Positions 10,641 to 20,689 of a stretch of DNA of 64,000 bases are shown piece after piece (position 1 is the stretch's first letter; each line of letters starts with the position of its first letter). The stretch comes from Isoetes taiwanensis (taxonomy: Eukaryota > Streptophyta > Lycopodiopsida > Isoetales > Isoetaceae): the NCBI GenBank assembly GCA_021234155.1, contig JAJEKV010000002.1:39665841-39729840 (forward strand). Reading direction: 5' to 3'. A program made the position numbers and the translations under genes. A model generated the notes under the pieces. The model searched no databases. It saw nothing but the letters and a program-made list of their open reading frames with translations, and was not told the DNA's origin.

Positions 10641-10967
10641 GTCTGTCTGCTGCTCTAGTGTGTGGCAGGGCGTCCATGAGCATCTCGGCGTAGTCCTCTG
10701 CCTGCTCATAATCCAGTCGCAACTGAGGATGGCGAGGGGCTGCATAGTGGGGGTTCTGGCGGCTTGCCAAGCCATGTCCAAATAAAGTGGGAGGTGATCT
10801 GAGTCGACCTCCTCATTCCGACTGTCGGTGCCCACCCGGAAACGACTGATGAGATGCATATCTTGCGCAACTACGAGCACATAGTCCACCACACTAGACC
10901 CTCCCCCCATTGTCCCACCTCGGTCACAGTGCACTTGTGAGAAGCGAGCCACCGTGGGATGTGCCAT
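10626..10967 (-). pseudogene. LINE endonuclease C-terminal fragment
   Basis: Reading leftward, the translation contains SSVVDYVLV and DSDHLPLYLDMA. These are the C-terminal signature of the AP-endonuclease domain of non-LTR retrotransposons (the final SDH catalytic motif). The frame is cut by the chromovirus LTR end at 10640. It belongs to the same GC-rich remnant as 11301-11588. Confidence 0.65.
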
Positions 10968-11300
10968 TGCAAATTATCAAGTCAAAAATACCGCATAGCA
11001 GAGCAACCGCCTCACAAAGCGAAAGTGACTGGCTGCCATCCGATCCTCGTGGCCAGGTTTCCCTCTGGTGGGCGTAGCCGCAGGACATCGTCGGCCGAGG
11101 GGTCAAGTCTCATGGCTGCTCTACTCCTCGTCCGCATTGAAATCCCCAAGAAGGACGACCCTACCCAACCGCTAGGCCGGCCAGATCATCATATAGATCG
11201 ACATAAGGGTCCATCCTATCCGCATCGAGTGGCTGCGATAGAAGGTGCTCTCTCCGGTGAGGGAAATAACAGCGCCGTAAAAAGAGGGTTGCCACCGGTA

Positions 11301-11588
11301 TTATGCACACGAACCCACAAGTACCGGTTGTGTCCGGCTCTGCGTCTTCGAGGGTAACCCAATGTGCCAAGGTTGACCGGTAGTAGCAAGCAACCCCACC
11401 ATGACCCTCCGTCCCGCACGTATTGAAGACCGAGAAATGTTGGTAACCCTACAGATCGTAGCCTGTGTTCGCATGCTCTCATGTCTCCATGAGAAAGATG
11501 AGATCCATATCGGCCGCCACGGAAGTTGAGATCGCCCCCTTCGCCAAGGGAAGCCTCGACAATTCCATGAGACCACCCGGAGGCACAA
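11301..11588 (-). pseudogene. LINE endonuclease N-terminal fragment
   Basis: Begins LRVVSWNCRGF, the N-terminal strand of LINE endonucleases carrying the metal-binding Asn. The frame is then lost, and neighbouring frames (11216-11482, 11161-11370) hold the continuation (for example LGLQYVRDGGSWWG and GNRYLWVRVHN-like segments). Several shifts show decay. Confidence 0.6.
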
Positions 11589-11935
11589 TTCCTATTTGTC
11601 GGCAGAAGCGGGTATGCGCAGCCCTGAAGTCAGGGGAGGACGGGAAGCAGAGGCTGAGTGAGAAGTAGATGGAGCGGAGGCAAAGATGTGGCCGAGGGCG
11701 TGGGTCATGAGGGAGCGGAGTAGGAGCAGGAGAAGGGGGTGGTAGGAGAAGCGTAAGGTGGCCACGCTCACCAGCTGCGATTGGGGCTGCGGGGTCTGCA
11801 GCAGTAGCAGGCTGGCGAAAAATGTGCATCCTGCCCCGAACCAATCCTGCGGCACCCCTTGGTGGCGGATGCCTCCACCGACAAGCTCCTCGCCTCGTGC
11901 CTCCTGTTGTATGCAGTGTGAGGTCCCGGTCCACG

Positions 11936-12151
11936 TCATGTGGACGCCCCTTTAGCATCTTGCCCCGGGCGCAATATGGCAACACGCACTCGCGCATCCG
12001 CAACCGCGAATATGACAATGCGGTTACGACCCGGGCGCTGAGCCCCATGGCGGGCTGCTCGGGAAATGTGAACTGGCCCAGGGAATGTCATCCGATCGAG
12101 AATGTGTGTTCGGATGTTGTGGGCGAGACTCTCCCCCTCCTCTTCTGGCAT
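11936..12151 (-). pseudogene. LINE ORF1-like fragment
   Basis: Just upstream of the endonuclease remnant on the same strand. The segment with HILDRMTFPGPVHISRAAR, RPGRNRIVIF and RVAILRPGQD resembles the RNA-binding middle of L1-type ORF1 proteins (a basic RP..I(V/I)F pattern then an alpha-helical R-rich segment). The surrounding frames are GC-rich and Pro/Arg/Ser biased, probably its low-complexity N-terminus. Family assignment is tentative. Confidence 0.4.
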
Positions 12152-12735
12152 GCCTCGAACTACCGTGATTGTGGCCTCTCCGCTTAGCTTTGGAGTTCTC
12201 CCGCCCCGGGGTCAAAGGTGGGCGAGGGCCGGGGTCTGTGTTGGGGTGGTGGTGGTGGTGGCTGGGGTGGCGTGGGGTGGCTTGAGTGCGGGGCAGCAGT
12301 GCGTGGTCCTGGCTGCCGGCGTGCAGGCTGTGCATACTGGGGGGGTTGCGGGGTAGCGGTCTGAGCTGCGTCCTCGGCCCTGTGAAGTCGGGAGCAGCTT
12401 CTTAAGAATTTTTGAGAACATTTATAGGTCATAGAATATTCATATTGAATATGTTAAGCTGTAGTAAAACAAAGGACTTAGGGTAGTTTCCCACTTGCAA
12501 TTAGGTTAGGTTAACTTAACTAGTTGGTTATATCTTAACTTAACAGAAAGTATGTTGTGATTTCCCATTAAAGTCATTAAGTTAAGATTAAGTTAAAGGA
12601 TTGTGAAGATATTGCATTCGCACTATACCAATTATGGACCACTTAGGTTAAGCTCATGAAATCAACGTAACATAACCTTTACAATGAGCTGGTGCTTCAC
12701 ACTAGCAGTTAAGAAGTTTTGTTAGGTTAGAGATA

Positions 12736-12751
12736 AATGTGTTCGTTTCTC
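12736..12751. repeat. LINE target-site duplication, left copy
   Basis: AATGTGTTCGTTTCTC, identical to 19552-19567 at the other end. A perfect 16-bp copy is expected from target-primed reverse transcription. Confidence 0.95.
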
Positions 12752-13268
12752 TTTTTTTTTTAATTGAAGGCTTATTAGTATATTTATAGAAGTATAATTA
12801 CAAAACTACTTTTTACAGGGAAGTATAACCCGTATAGTTATTCGGCTTAAAAAGATAATCAGAGAAAAAAGCCTGGGACATATACATAAGTTCACAACAG
12901 CTTTTAGGAGACTGTCCAGAGGTGAGATATAAAAAAGCTAGAAATGGGATTTAAGGTTCAGATTCTCCATTTTACGACCTCTGCCTCTAACCAGAAAATG
13001 CAGATGCAGGATTCCGCCATCGTCATGTTAAAACGCCCCTTGCTATCCTTGGCCTCACAAATCATGCCTCTGCGAGCATCATAGTTTTAATCGCAGCAAC
13101 ATCCACAGAAGCATGGCATATCGTGCTCTTCCGGGTTCGGAGGTCCAAAAACTTTCACCCATTCATTATTCGCTTGCTCGTCCATTCTTTTCCACTTGAG
13201 TTTACGCAGCAACATGAATATAATCCCTGCAGAGCACCAAAACTTAATAAGGATCATTATATGAAGAG

Positions 13269-16200
13269 TTAACCTGCTGCAATTATCCATCTAATGTCGT
13301 ATTCAATTTGTTTTATAACAGCTTCCGGGTGGATGATGTCATCATTGAAGATGAATTCATTCCTTCCTTTCCATATTCTCCATAGGATGATATAAACCCT
13401 CCAGTCCGTAGGTTGCTCGGGCATAAAGAAATCTGCAGAACTTAAGGAAATAAGGTCAGTGCCTATCATGTTTGAAGCAAGCTCCAAAACCCATTCTGAC
13501 CACAGGCAAGTCTTAAAGAGATGGTCCTCATCTTCCTTATGAGATAAACATCTAGGACAAATATCCGAGTCTGTCATCTGAATCCTATATCTTTTGTTGT
13601 TCATAGCTAGGGCCTTGTGCCACAGCTGCCACATGAATGATTTAATCTTGGGAGGGATAGGGCTGGACCACAAAAATTTAAGATTCTTAGCACACCTTTC
13701 CTTCCCAATTTGCCATTTGATGTGCATGGTCATAGGCTGATCCTTCATCAGAAATCTGTATGCATTTTTAACTTTGAAATCAGCTTTCCCCTTATGTTGC
13801 CAATTATTAGCCTCATCTGTCCAAATGCCCTGAGTAAGCATTGAGCATATGTTATTGTACAGCATTTCGGAATCCTCTTCACCTGAGAGCACCGAGTCCC
13901 TGTAGGGTATAATTCCTTGATCATTGAACATGTCTCTGATCATACATATGCCTTTGGATATCCAGATCCTGGCCTGTTCAGGGAAGTGGCAGGCAAGGCA
14001 TAAAGAAGAATTGTTAGTTAGAAGGGCAGGATTCCAAAATATAGATTGATTCATAGACAGCCCTTCTTTCCATGTATACATCCCTTTAACCTGATCCCAA
14101 GCCTTGATCCACTTCTTAAGCAGGCCAGGGGTGGAGTTGGGAACCGAGAAGGGAAAATAGATAGAATGGGGTAGATTAATTCTGAAATTCCTCCACCCAT
14201 AAGAGGTGCATTTACCCAGATAATGCCTGATAATAGTAGAGACAGGGTGGTTAATCTGGTTGTAGGCTGCCTTGTAAAAATATTTGGCTGCAAGAGCTAT
14301 ACCCTGCTTCTCTATATTGATCACACCTAACCCCCCATTTTTCTTGGTTTTACAGCATTCCTTCATAGCAACAGGGATCCAGCATCTCTTGTTTTGGCCA
14401 GAGGAGATAAATCTGCCTATAATACTCTGAAGCTTGGAGGAGACTTTTTTTGGTGCTAAAATAACAGAGGACTGGTAAACATGAGATGAGGAAATCACAA
14501 AATTGGCTATAATTGCTCTGCCCTGCTTGGAAATATACTTAGAATTAAGACTATCCACTTTCCTCTGAAACTTCTCAACTATATCATTCCAAATATCTGA
14601 TGGGCTACCCTTCATGACCATAGGAATGCCCAAGATTTTAGAGGAATTGGTAGGTAGAATATACTTACAACCCATGAGAGCAGCCGTTTGCTCCCCTTTT
14701 ACCTGATCCTTAGCTACAATTTTCGACTTCATAGGATTTATCTTGCAGCCTGAGACTTCCCCAAACTCCTCCAGGATTGCTTGAGTATTGATTAGAGATC
14801 TATTATCCATCGAAACCAGCAAGAACGTGTCGTCTGCAAAATGTCCATTCAAAATCTGATCCAATTGCCTACTGCCTGGCAGGGTTAGCCCTTGAATCAG
14901 GTTAGTAGTCTTGGCTTCCTCCAACTTACTATGGAGGCTTTCCATGATAATAAGAAAAAGAAAGGGGGCTAGAGGGCACCCTTGCTTTACCCCCCTTTCA
15001 AGGGGAAAGAATGGGCCACACTCCCCATTAATCAAAACCGAGGACCTGGAGTTAGACAGAATAGCTTTGAAGAGAAGGATAACCTCATTAGAGAAGCCTA
15101 AGGCATAGCAACATTTAAAAAGAAAATTCCAGCTAACCGAGTCGAATGCCTTGGTGATATCCAATTTGATGAGGGATACATCCTGGTTAGATTCTTTGGC
15201 CCAATGAAGACCCAATATAGCAGTGACAACATTATCCAAAATGAATCTGTCCTTCAGGTATGCTGCTTGGGAAGTACTAATAATCCTTTCCAGAATTATC
15301 TTCAGTCTCCTGGCTATTGTACCTGATATTAGCTTGTAAATCACATTTGACAAAGAGATGGGCCTGTAGTCCGAAAAGGTTGCAGGAACATCTATTTTAG
15401 GAATGAGGGTGATAAGACTGGTGTTTATTCTTGCATCCAGGCATTTAGAGACCCTGAATTCATTGGCCAGGCATGTAATATCTTCCCCAATCAAAGGCCA
15501 CACCTTAATAAAAAATTCCACAGGAAGCCCATCAGGCCCCGGGCTTTTGCCTTTTTCCATTTCCTTTGCAAAAGAGTAGAGCTCTTCGCTGGAGAAAGGT
15601 TTCTCAATGCTCAAATTCTCCTCCTGGGTTACCCTCCTTTGCATATTAATGAACCTGTCCATACCCTCGGGCTGACAATCTTTGTTGGTTCCCATGATAT
15701 TTTTAAAATGATCCTTTGCTACAATTTTAATCTGGTTCTCATCAGTCATGTCCTCCTCTCCAGCTCTAATTTCGAAAATGTGGTTTCTTTTCACCCAACC
15801 CTTGGCTTTGGCAAAGAAAAATTTGGAACTCCCCCTTTCATCTTCCTTAATTTCCCTAACCTTTGCCTTAAGTCTCCAACCCTCTGCAATCCTAATCTCT
15901 TCCTTCTCAATTTCTGCACGAATTTCTTCCTTGTCTTCTTCCGAGGCATTTATAAGACTCTCTCTCAGGTTCTGAAGATGAATAGTTTTCTCTAGGTGCA
16001 CTGCCTTACCCCAGACCTTAAGCCAATTTTTGGTAGCCTTAGCCACCTTAACCCACCAGTACATCCAGCCAGTACCTCCCAAGGGTCTGGGATATTTAGC
16101 CAGGATCTGCTGAAATCTAGTACTGAACTCCTCATGATCCAAAAGGCTAGTGTTGAGTTTAAAATATGTCTTCCTTCTTTTGATGGAGTCCTTAGCTATG

Positions 16201-16916
16201 ATCCTGAGCTGCTGGGGAAGGTGGTCAGACATGGTATACCCCTCTAGGTTGTTCACTCTATTACTATGATTCCATAAGTTCTCAGAAAGATAAAATCTGT
16301 CATGTAAACATAGAGTGGGATCCACCCTTTTATCCGTCCAGCTGTAGGAGTCTGCCTTGGTTCTAGCAAGAGTGAGATTGTTTCCCTCAATCAGATTCGA
16401 CCACGCCTCTTTTTCCTTCTTACCTAAAGGTCTGTAATTCTTATTTTTCATAAAACTATTAGTAACCATATTAATATCACCGCCTAAAATACATTCATCA
16501 AACTCTAAATTATCTAAGCTATTCTTGATCCTGTTCCAAATCTCCACTCTTTCCCCTGGATCATTATATGCATAAATGTTAACCAAAGCTACTCTAATTT
16601 TAAATAAAGTACATAAAAGAATCTGCCATCTGCCATTTCTCCCATTCACCATATAAGTATTGGACAAATTCAAGTGATTATTCCAAGCAATAGCAATCCC
16701 AGCTGAGGAATCATTGGCTGGAATTGACCATAAACTGAAATTAGGAGGAAGAGTCCTACTGATAATATCACTATGGTTAAGGTCGTGAATCTTGTGCTCC
16801 TGTATAAACAGAAAATCTGGTTTGAGGGAATGAAGACATACCTTAAGCCTTTCCCTTTTGATAATACTATTCAACCCCTGGAGATTCCAGGTGATACAGC
16901 TTAGGTCTCTATCCAT
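13269..16916 (-). CDS. LINE ORF2: endonuclease-reverse transcriptase
   Basis: 1215 residues in one open frame. The N-terminus has an AP-endonuclease domain (ITWNLQGLN, FIQEHKIH, VNIYAYND, GGDINMV, SDHLP) that nicks target DNA. The centre has a LINE-type RT (GKSPGPDGLPVEFF, LITLIPK, DYRPISLSN, DITKAFDSVSW, GVKQGCPLAP, HFADDTFLLV catalytic pair) that copies the RNA at the nick. The C-terminus has the zf-RVT region (PPKIKSFMWQLW, ICPRCLSHKEDEDHLF). It ends without an RNase H domain. All key residues appear present. The start ATG overlaps the ORF1 stop as TAATG. A 3' UTR of about 517 bp follows to the poly(A). Confidence 0.96.
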   Translation of the reverse strand: MDRDLSCITWNLQGLNSIIKRERLKVCLHSLKPDFLFIQEHKIHDLNHSDIISRTLPPNFSLWSIPANDSSAGIAIAWNNHLNLSNTYMVNGRNGRWQILLCTLFKIRVALVNIYAYNDPGERVEIWNRIKNSLDNLEFDECILGGDINMVTNSFMKNKNYRPLGKKEKEAWSNLIEGNNLTLARTKADSYSWTDKRVDPTLCLHDRFYLSENLWNHSNRVNNLEGYTMSDHLPQQLRIIAKDSIKRRKTYFKLNTSLLDHEEFSTRFQQILAKYPRPLGGTGWMYWWVKVAKATKNWLKVWGKAVHLEKTIHLQNLRESLINASEEDKEEIRAEIEKEEIRIAEGWRLKAKVREIKEDERGSSKFFFAKAKGWVKRNHIFEIRAGEEDMTDENQIKIVAKDHFKNIMGTNKDCQPEGMDRFINMQRRVTQEENLSIEKPFSSEELYSFAKEMEKGKSPGPDGLPVEFFIKVWPLIGEDITCLANEFRVSKCLDARINTSLITLIPKIDVPATFSDYRPISLSNVIYKLISGTIARRLKIILERIISTSQAAYLKDRFILDNVVTAILGLHWAKESNQDVSLIKLDITKAFDSVSWNFLFKCCYALGFSNEVILLFKAILSNSRSSVLINGECGPFFPLERGVKQGCPLAPFLFLIIMESLHSKLEEAKTTNLIQGLTLPGSRQLDQILNGHFADDTFLLVSMDNRSLINTQAILEEFGEVSGCKINPMKSKIVAKDQVKGEQTAALMGCKYILPTNSSKILGIPMVMKGSPSDIWNDIVEKFQRKVDSLNSKYISKQGRAIIANFVISSSHVYQSSVILAPKKVSSKLQSIIGRFISSGQNKRCWIPVAMKECCKTKKNGGLGVINIEKQGIALAAKYFYKAAYNQINHPVSTIIRHYLGKCTSYGWRNFRINLPHSIYFPFSVPNSTPGLLKKWIKAWDQVKGMYTWKEGLSMNQSIFWNPALLTNNSSLCLACHFPEQARIWISKGICMIRDMFNDQGIIPYRDSVLSGEEDSEMLYNNICSMLTQGIWTDEANNWQHKGKADFKVKNAYRFLMKDQPMTMHIKWQIGKERCAKNLKFLWSSPIPPKIKSFMWQLWHKALAMNNKRYRIQMTDSDICPRCLSHKEDEDHLFKTCLWSEWVLELASNMIGTDLISLSSADFFMPEQPTDWRVYIILWRIWKGRNEFIFNDDIIHPEAVIKQIEYDIRWIIAAG

Positions 16917-16918
16917 TA
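16914..16918 (-). promoter_or_regulatory. UAAUG stop-start overlap between ORF1 and ORF2
   Basis: On the minus strand the ORF1 stop TAA and the ORF2 start ATG overlap in TAATG. The same arrangement is established as a translational coupling signal in the silkworm LINE SART1, where ribosomes reinitiate on ORF2. Here the overlap is seen directly; its use is inferred. Confidence 0.75.
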
Positions 16919-18874
16919 GATTTTGTACTTACCTACAGCCTCACGGGCTAGTATGGATTGTTTCCTGGGGCTCGCACGGCTGGGACCCATATAAAACTTT
17001 TTCTTACCCCTGCCCCTTCTTTTGTCAACCATCTTCCAGCAATTGTCCTCTAAATCCGTGACTTCTTCAAGAGTGTGCTGAACCTCTTCCTCTTCCTTAT
17101 TACGGTCTTCTTGCAGGGTGAACACCAGGTTCCCTGTATCAATCTTCACCGACAAGTTAGCATTTTTAAACAAAAAGACCATATTATTGTTGAGCTCGAT
17201 CTTAGGAAGCTCTTGATTGTATCGATGGTCCTTAATTCTGGAAAGAGTAAATTGTTCCATATTATGGTTCTGATCAATAATCTTAGGCTCAAATTCCTGT
17301 ACTTCCTGCCTGTCCTCACTAATTGTAGCTTTAGGGACCCAGATCTGCTTAGTATTCTTGTGAGAATTGTTCTCCTTAGCTGTAGTAGTCAGGACCGGCC
17401 ATTTAGAATAAGATATCATGATATCTAAAAACTCATTCTCCTTGACTCTTGTTTTTATACTCTTACTCCAGTCAGAATTAATTCTTTTGGAAACACAGAC
17501 TGACGGGTAATTAGTTTGAGGAATATTGATCTCAATCACATCCCCCAAGGGTTCAGACAGAGCCAGCAGATGAGATTTGGTCCAGAAAACAGGGGGCAAA
17601 TTAGAGAAGGATATCCAGGTGGTCGTCCTGATATCTTTATCCATTCCCGGAATGAAATCGGAATTCCATCTCATCAAATAGAAGGGAGCATTGGCTATCA
17701 TATCTAACTTCCTTCTGAGAATATAGCCAACACATACTTCATCTCTGCAAACAATCTGGAAGGTTTTATTGTCAAGCTTGAGGATCGAGAGAATAGGCAT
17801 ATGTTGAGATTTAGTGATCCAAGTCTTGACTTCCTCCTGAGAGGGGCACTTCCGCGGGAAATGGACTAAAATAGCCTTCTTAGAAAAGATGTCAGCTGCA
17901 GAGTTGTCTGGTACTCCAAATAAATCAATGAACCCCTTTCCAGAATCGTGTCTGACAGTGTTAGTTGAAACAGAAGGAACATCTTTCATTAAAATATTTT
18001 TATAGGAGGGGAGAGAATCCAGACCTTTAACCTTGTCGTTCTTGCCCACCACTGGAATGGTATTCGTGATCTTATTTTCCCCCACCTTCGTTTTGGTGAT
18101 GTTCAAAGCTGCCAGTTTTACCTCCTCACAATTTTCGCAATCGCAAGAGCTCACCTCCGCCGGGTTAAAGAATCCATTGGAATCCTTGATCTTGCAAGCT
18201 TTGGCCATTTTTTTCCTTCTAAGCTGGTAGACCTCCAGAGATGTTGAAACTCCCTCAAGGGGCTGATCCAAGGTAAGCCCTTGTCTGAAAGTTTTCCTGT
18301 GCCTCTCGATAACATTATCCTCTGCCTCTTCCCATCTCTTGATTAACCTGATACTAGCGTTAGAGCTTTCCCTCAATCCGTCCCATTTGATTATCAGATT
18401 TTTCACTTTAGCCAGCATTTCGTCCATGAAGGATCTGAAGATACTATTTTTCAAACTGCAGCAATCCGTTTCAGTGTGACCCTGTTTCACGGTTATGAGT
18501 TTATACAGAGTATTGTCCATTTTCTGAACATAGCCAAAGGTATTCCAGACCCAGTCTCTGTCATTCGCTCTGCCTTCCATGTAGTCCTTATCTATGCCAC
18601 TTAGCCTTTCTTTGCATGCCAAGATCCCGACCTCCTCATGAACCCCCATGCAAAATGCAGCTGCTTTCTGCTGGTCCCGGATAATCTCTAAGCCGATGTA
18701 TAATTCTTTCAAAACGCTCCATGCTTTATCTCGTCTGTCGTCCAACCAGAAGATTTGGTTCCATTCATCATCTTCTCTACTAAACTGATTTTTGGATGTG
18801 CTTGCCTTGGTTCTCATCTTGAGCGGATGCCGAACGGAAGGGAGCACACTGAACTGCGTCTCAAAAAATTGCAA
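16916..18874 (-). CDS. LINE ORF1: Gag-like nucleic-acid-binding protein
   Basis: The open frame begins with a TTG at 18874; the first ATG is at 18817, giving about 633 residues and the preferred start. It has no long hydrophobic segment. A Cys cluster (SCDCENCEE) lies near the middle. The second half (KKAILVHFPRKCPSQEEV, TWISFSNLPPVFW) resembles the DUF4283-type domain of plant LINE/Gag-like proteins. The C-terminus is basic (RRGRGKKKFYMG). It probably coats the LINE RNA. The stop TAA shares one base with the ORF2 ATG. Confidence 0.85.
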   Translation of the reverse strand: MQFFETQFSVLPSVRHPLKMRTKASTSKNQFSREDDEWNQIFWLDDRRDKAWSVLKELYIGLEIIRDQQKAAAFCMGVHEEVGILACKERLSGIDKDYMEGRANDRDWVWNTFGYVQKMDNTLYKLITVKQGHTETDCCSLKNSIFRSFMDEMLAKVKNLIIKWDGLRESSNASIRLIKRWEEAEDNVIERHRKTFRQGLTLDQPLEGVSTSLEVYQLRRKKMAKACKIKDSNGFFNPAEVSSCDCENCEEVKLAALNITKTKVGENKITNTIPVVGKNDKVKGLDSLPSYKNILMKDVPSVSTNTVRHDSGKGFIDLFGVPDNSAADIFSKKAILVHFPRKCPSQEEVKTWITKSQHMPILSILKLDNKTFQIVCRDEVCVGYILRRKLDMIANAPFYLMRWNSDFIPGMDKDIRTTTWISFSNLPPVFWTKSHLLALSEPLGDVIEINIPQTNYPSVCVSKRINSDWSKSIKTRVKENEFLDIMISYSKWPVLTTTAKENNSHKNTKQIWVPKATISEDRQEVQEFEPKIIDQNHNMEQFTLSRIKDHRYNQELPKIELNNNMVFLFKNANLSVKIDTGNLVFTLQEDRNKEEEEVQHTLEEVTDLEDNCWKMVDKRRGRGKKKFYMGPSRASPRKQSILAREAVGKYKI

Positions 18875-19111
18875 AGAACCTAAAGGAGCTGCCGTTACCC
18901 AATTCTGAAAGCTGCCCCTTCAATTCTCCTTACGCCTCAGGAAATAACTGCCAATGATAGATTTTCCCTCCGCCCAAGAAGAACATCCAGAGAATGACCG
19001 GGGATCTGACACCCCGTACCCTCGAGAATCCCAGAGGAACAAAATCTAAAAGACCCTACCAGACCCTGACTCTTGAAAAGAAAGACCCCACCCGACCCAA
19101 GGACCTCTATC

Positions 19112-19531
19112 CTAATTTGCTACTAGGAACCTCCACACCTGGGAGGGATGCAAATCGAAGAAGGCTGCCCAATAATAAATTGGTTCAACTCCAAATTCCA
19201 AGGGAGCACTCATCGTGAATAAGTTGCGTTCGAATCTGTTGCCAAGACCAAGATAGGGCCTGGAATTGTGAGCAGCCACTCTCAAAGATCCAGGTCTGTC
19301 AAAGCAAACAATGCACAAGAAGAAGGAATTGAACCCGAATCTGCAAAAACCAACCCTGGATCTAGACTCGATTGCCCATCTAATCAAATTCTCTATAATT
19401 CCTAAATAATCTTGGTTTTCCTCCAGGATGTTAGTGATCCCCAGCCCCTGGAGAACAGCTTCATACAAAGCCTCATCCATCGGGGTATGGGAGAACACCA
19501 AGAAGCAAGGCGCCCTCCTGAAGGCGCTCAA
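19112..19531 (-). CDS. Extra ORF at the LINE 5' end (ORF0-like)
   Basis: A 139-codon open frame beginning 20 bases inside the LINE 5' end. It opens at TTG, and the first ATG at 19480 would give about 122 residues. It is in the same phase as ORF1 but separated by about 79 codons with at least two stops (19112 and about 19046). The protein is hydrophobic/aromatic with no recognised domain. It could be a decayed N-terminal extension of ORF1, a captured sequence or a separate leader protein. Confidence 0.35.
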   Translation of the reverse strand: MSAFRRAPCFLVFSHTPMDEALYEAVLQGLGITNILEENQDYLGIIENLIRWAIESRSRVGFCRFGFNSFFLCIVCFDRPGSLRVAAHNSRPYLGLGNRFERNLFTMSAPLEFGVEPIYYWAAFFDLHPSQVWRFLVAN

Positions 19532-20249
19532 CGTTCATTTTTTCCCTTTTCAATGTGTTCGTTTCTCACTTCAATTAAGAGATACGGTTAAGTTAAATGG
19601 AGGATATGACTTTTTTGTCAAGTTACTATTTTTGTGAATCGTTTGACTACCTAGTAAAATCTAGTAAAGTGGTTGACTCTCTAGTCAATGAATTGACTTT
19701 TGGTTAACTTAGACACTATCTTGCCAATCAATCGACTTGTAGTCAACTCTCTCTATTTTAATACTTTCTAATCACGTACTACGTGACAAGTCAATCAATC
19801 ATAAAAATCTTAAAATCCACCTCATATTTCAATGTTTTTTATTCAATCTATCAAACTAATAAGACACTTAGTCAACTAGTTGGCCTCCTTGTCAAAATTA
19901 TGATTTAAGAGTCTAACCTAATTGAAACCATTTCTCACTCGTAGTTAAGTTAGCTTAATGCTTAACTAAAAAGTTAGAAGTTAAGTGGACCTTCTTTTGC
20001 ACTAATTGGTTAAAATTTTTTAAATTTGGTTAAAACAATAATTTAACTTTTTCTAGTGAGAAAGATGCTCTGTTAAGTTAATGAACGATTAGAAATTAAC
20101 TGGAATTTACTTAACAGATATTAACAAGCAAGTTCTAGATAGTTGCCCTATTTAACTTAACTTAACGACAAGTGGGAAATGACCCTTAACAACAAAAAAC
20201 TATGGATCCTCTCCTTATCAGTGTCCTCTTAATTAACTTATTATGTATT

Positions 20250-20640
20250 GATGTGTACAATAGATAGAACAATAAATATTGTTCACATTTCTCCTACAAC
20301 GGTCACAACCTGTATTTCTTACTTGCTCTTGTGGAAGAGGATCAATTAAACATATATAAACATACTCTATTTCACTTTCGCCCTCATAGTTTCACATTTT
20401 TTAGATCAACTTCTCTTGCCACGTTAAATGCATTCAACATTGGAAATCATTTCAATCCCATTACTAGCAGCATGGGAAATATGAAGGTGGTCTAAAAATA
20501 TTTTACACTCCGTGCAAAATATTTCTTCAGCACTACCATTTGGGAGCTCTACGAGATCTTTCAGCCTCCAAGTCCATCTATTACCATTATCACTATCTAG
20601 CCATTCATGTCTTGGAGGCATCTTTCAATCTGCAAAGAAT
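20250..20640 (-). pseudogene. Cys-rich PLATZ-like gene fragment, copy 1
   Basis: A minus-strand exon-like frame starts after an intron-like CTTTGCAG near 20627. It contains EEIFCTECKIF, and a shifted downstream frame ends GCDRCRRNVNNIYCSIYC. The spacing and FCS..C-like ending recall the second half of plant PLATZ zinc-binding transcription factors, but the match is partial. A stop near 20427 and shifts after it mean it is not functional. At least six related fragments occur between 20 and 36 kb. Confidence 0.4.
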
Positions 20641-20689
20641 AAAAGAGGAACGAGTTCCAAAAACCAAAAGTTCAAAAATAAAAAACAAA

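Larger units (their letters stand above)
10641..12400 (-). mobile_element. GC-rich LINE remnant
   Basis: An island with clearly higher GC content than its surroundings, carrying ORF1-like and endonuclease fragments in leftward order. It stops near 12395-12410, where AT-rich repeat sequence shared with 22130 begins. RT is not in the window and would lie beyond the chromovirus, off the left edge. It predates the chromovirus insertion. Confidence 0.6.
12752..19551 (-). mobile_element. Apparently intact L1-type LINE
   Basis: The 6.8-kb element is flanked by perfect 16-bp direct repeats (12736-12751 and 19552-19567), and a 10-base poly(T) on the plus strand at 12752-12761 marks its poly(A) tail. 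It carries uninterrupted ORF1 and ORF2 on the minus strand plus an extra upstream ORF. Perfect duplications and open frames mean recent insertion, and activity is plausible. It lies within a PIF/Harbinger MITE. Confidence 0.95.
12481..20185. mobile_element. PIF/Harbinger-type (Tourist-like) MITE split by a LINE
   Basis: Ends are GGGTAGTTTCCCACTTG at the left and the inverse of GGGTCATTTCCCACTTG at the right. Each is flanked by TTA (12478-12480, 20186-20188). A paralogous repeat at about 22210-22225 shows the empty site with one TTA. Removing the nested LINE and its 16-bp duplication leaves about 889 bp without coding capacity. A 3-bp TTA duplication with GGG termini fits PIF/Harbinger. Confidence 0.85.
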
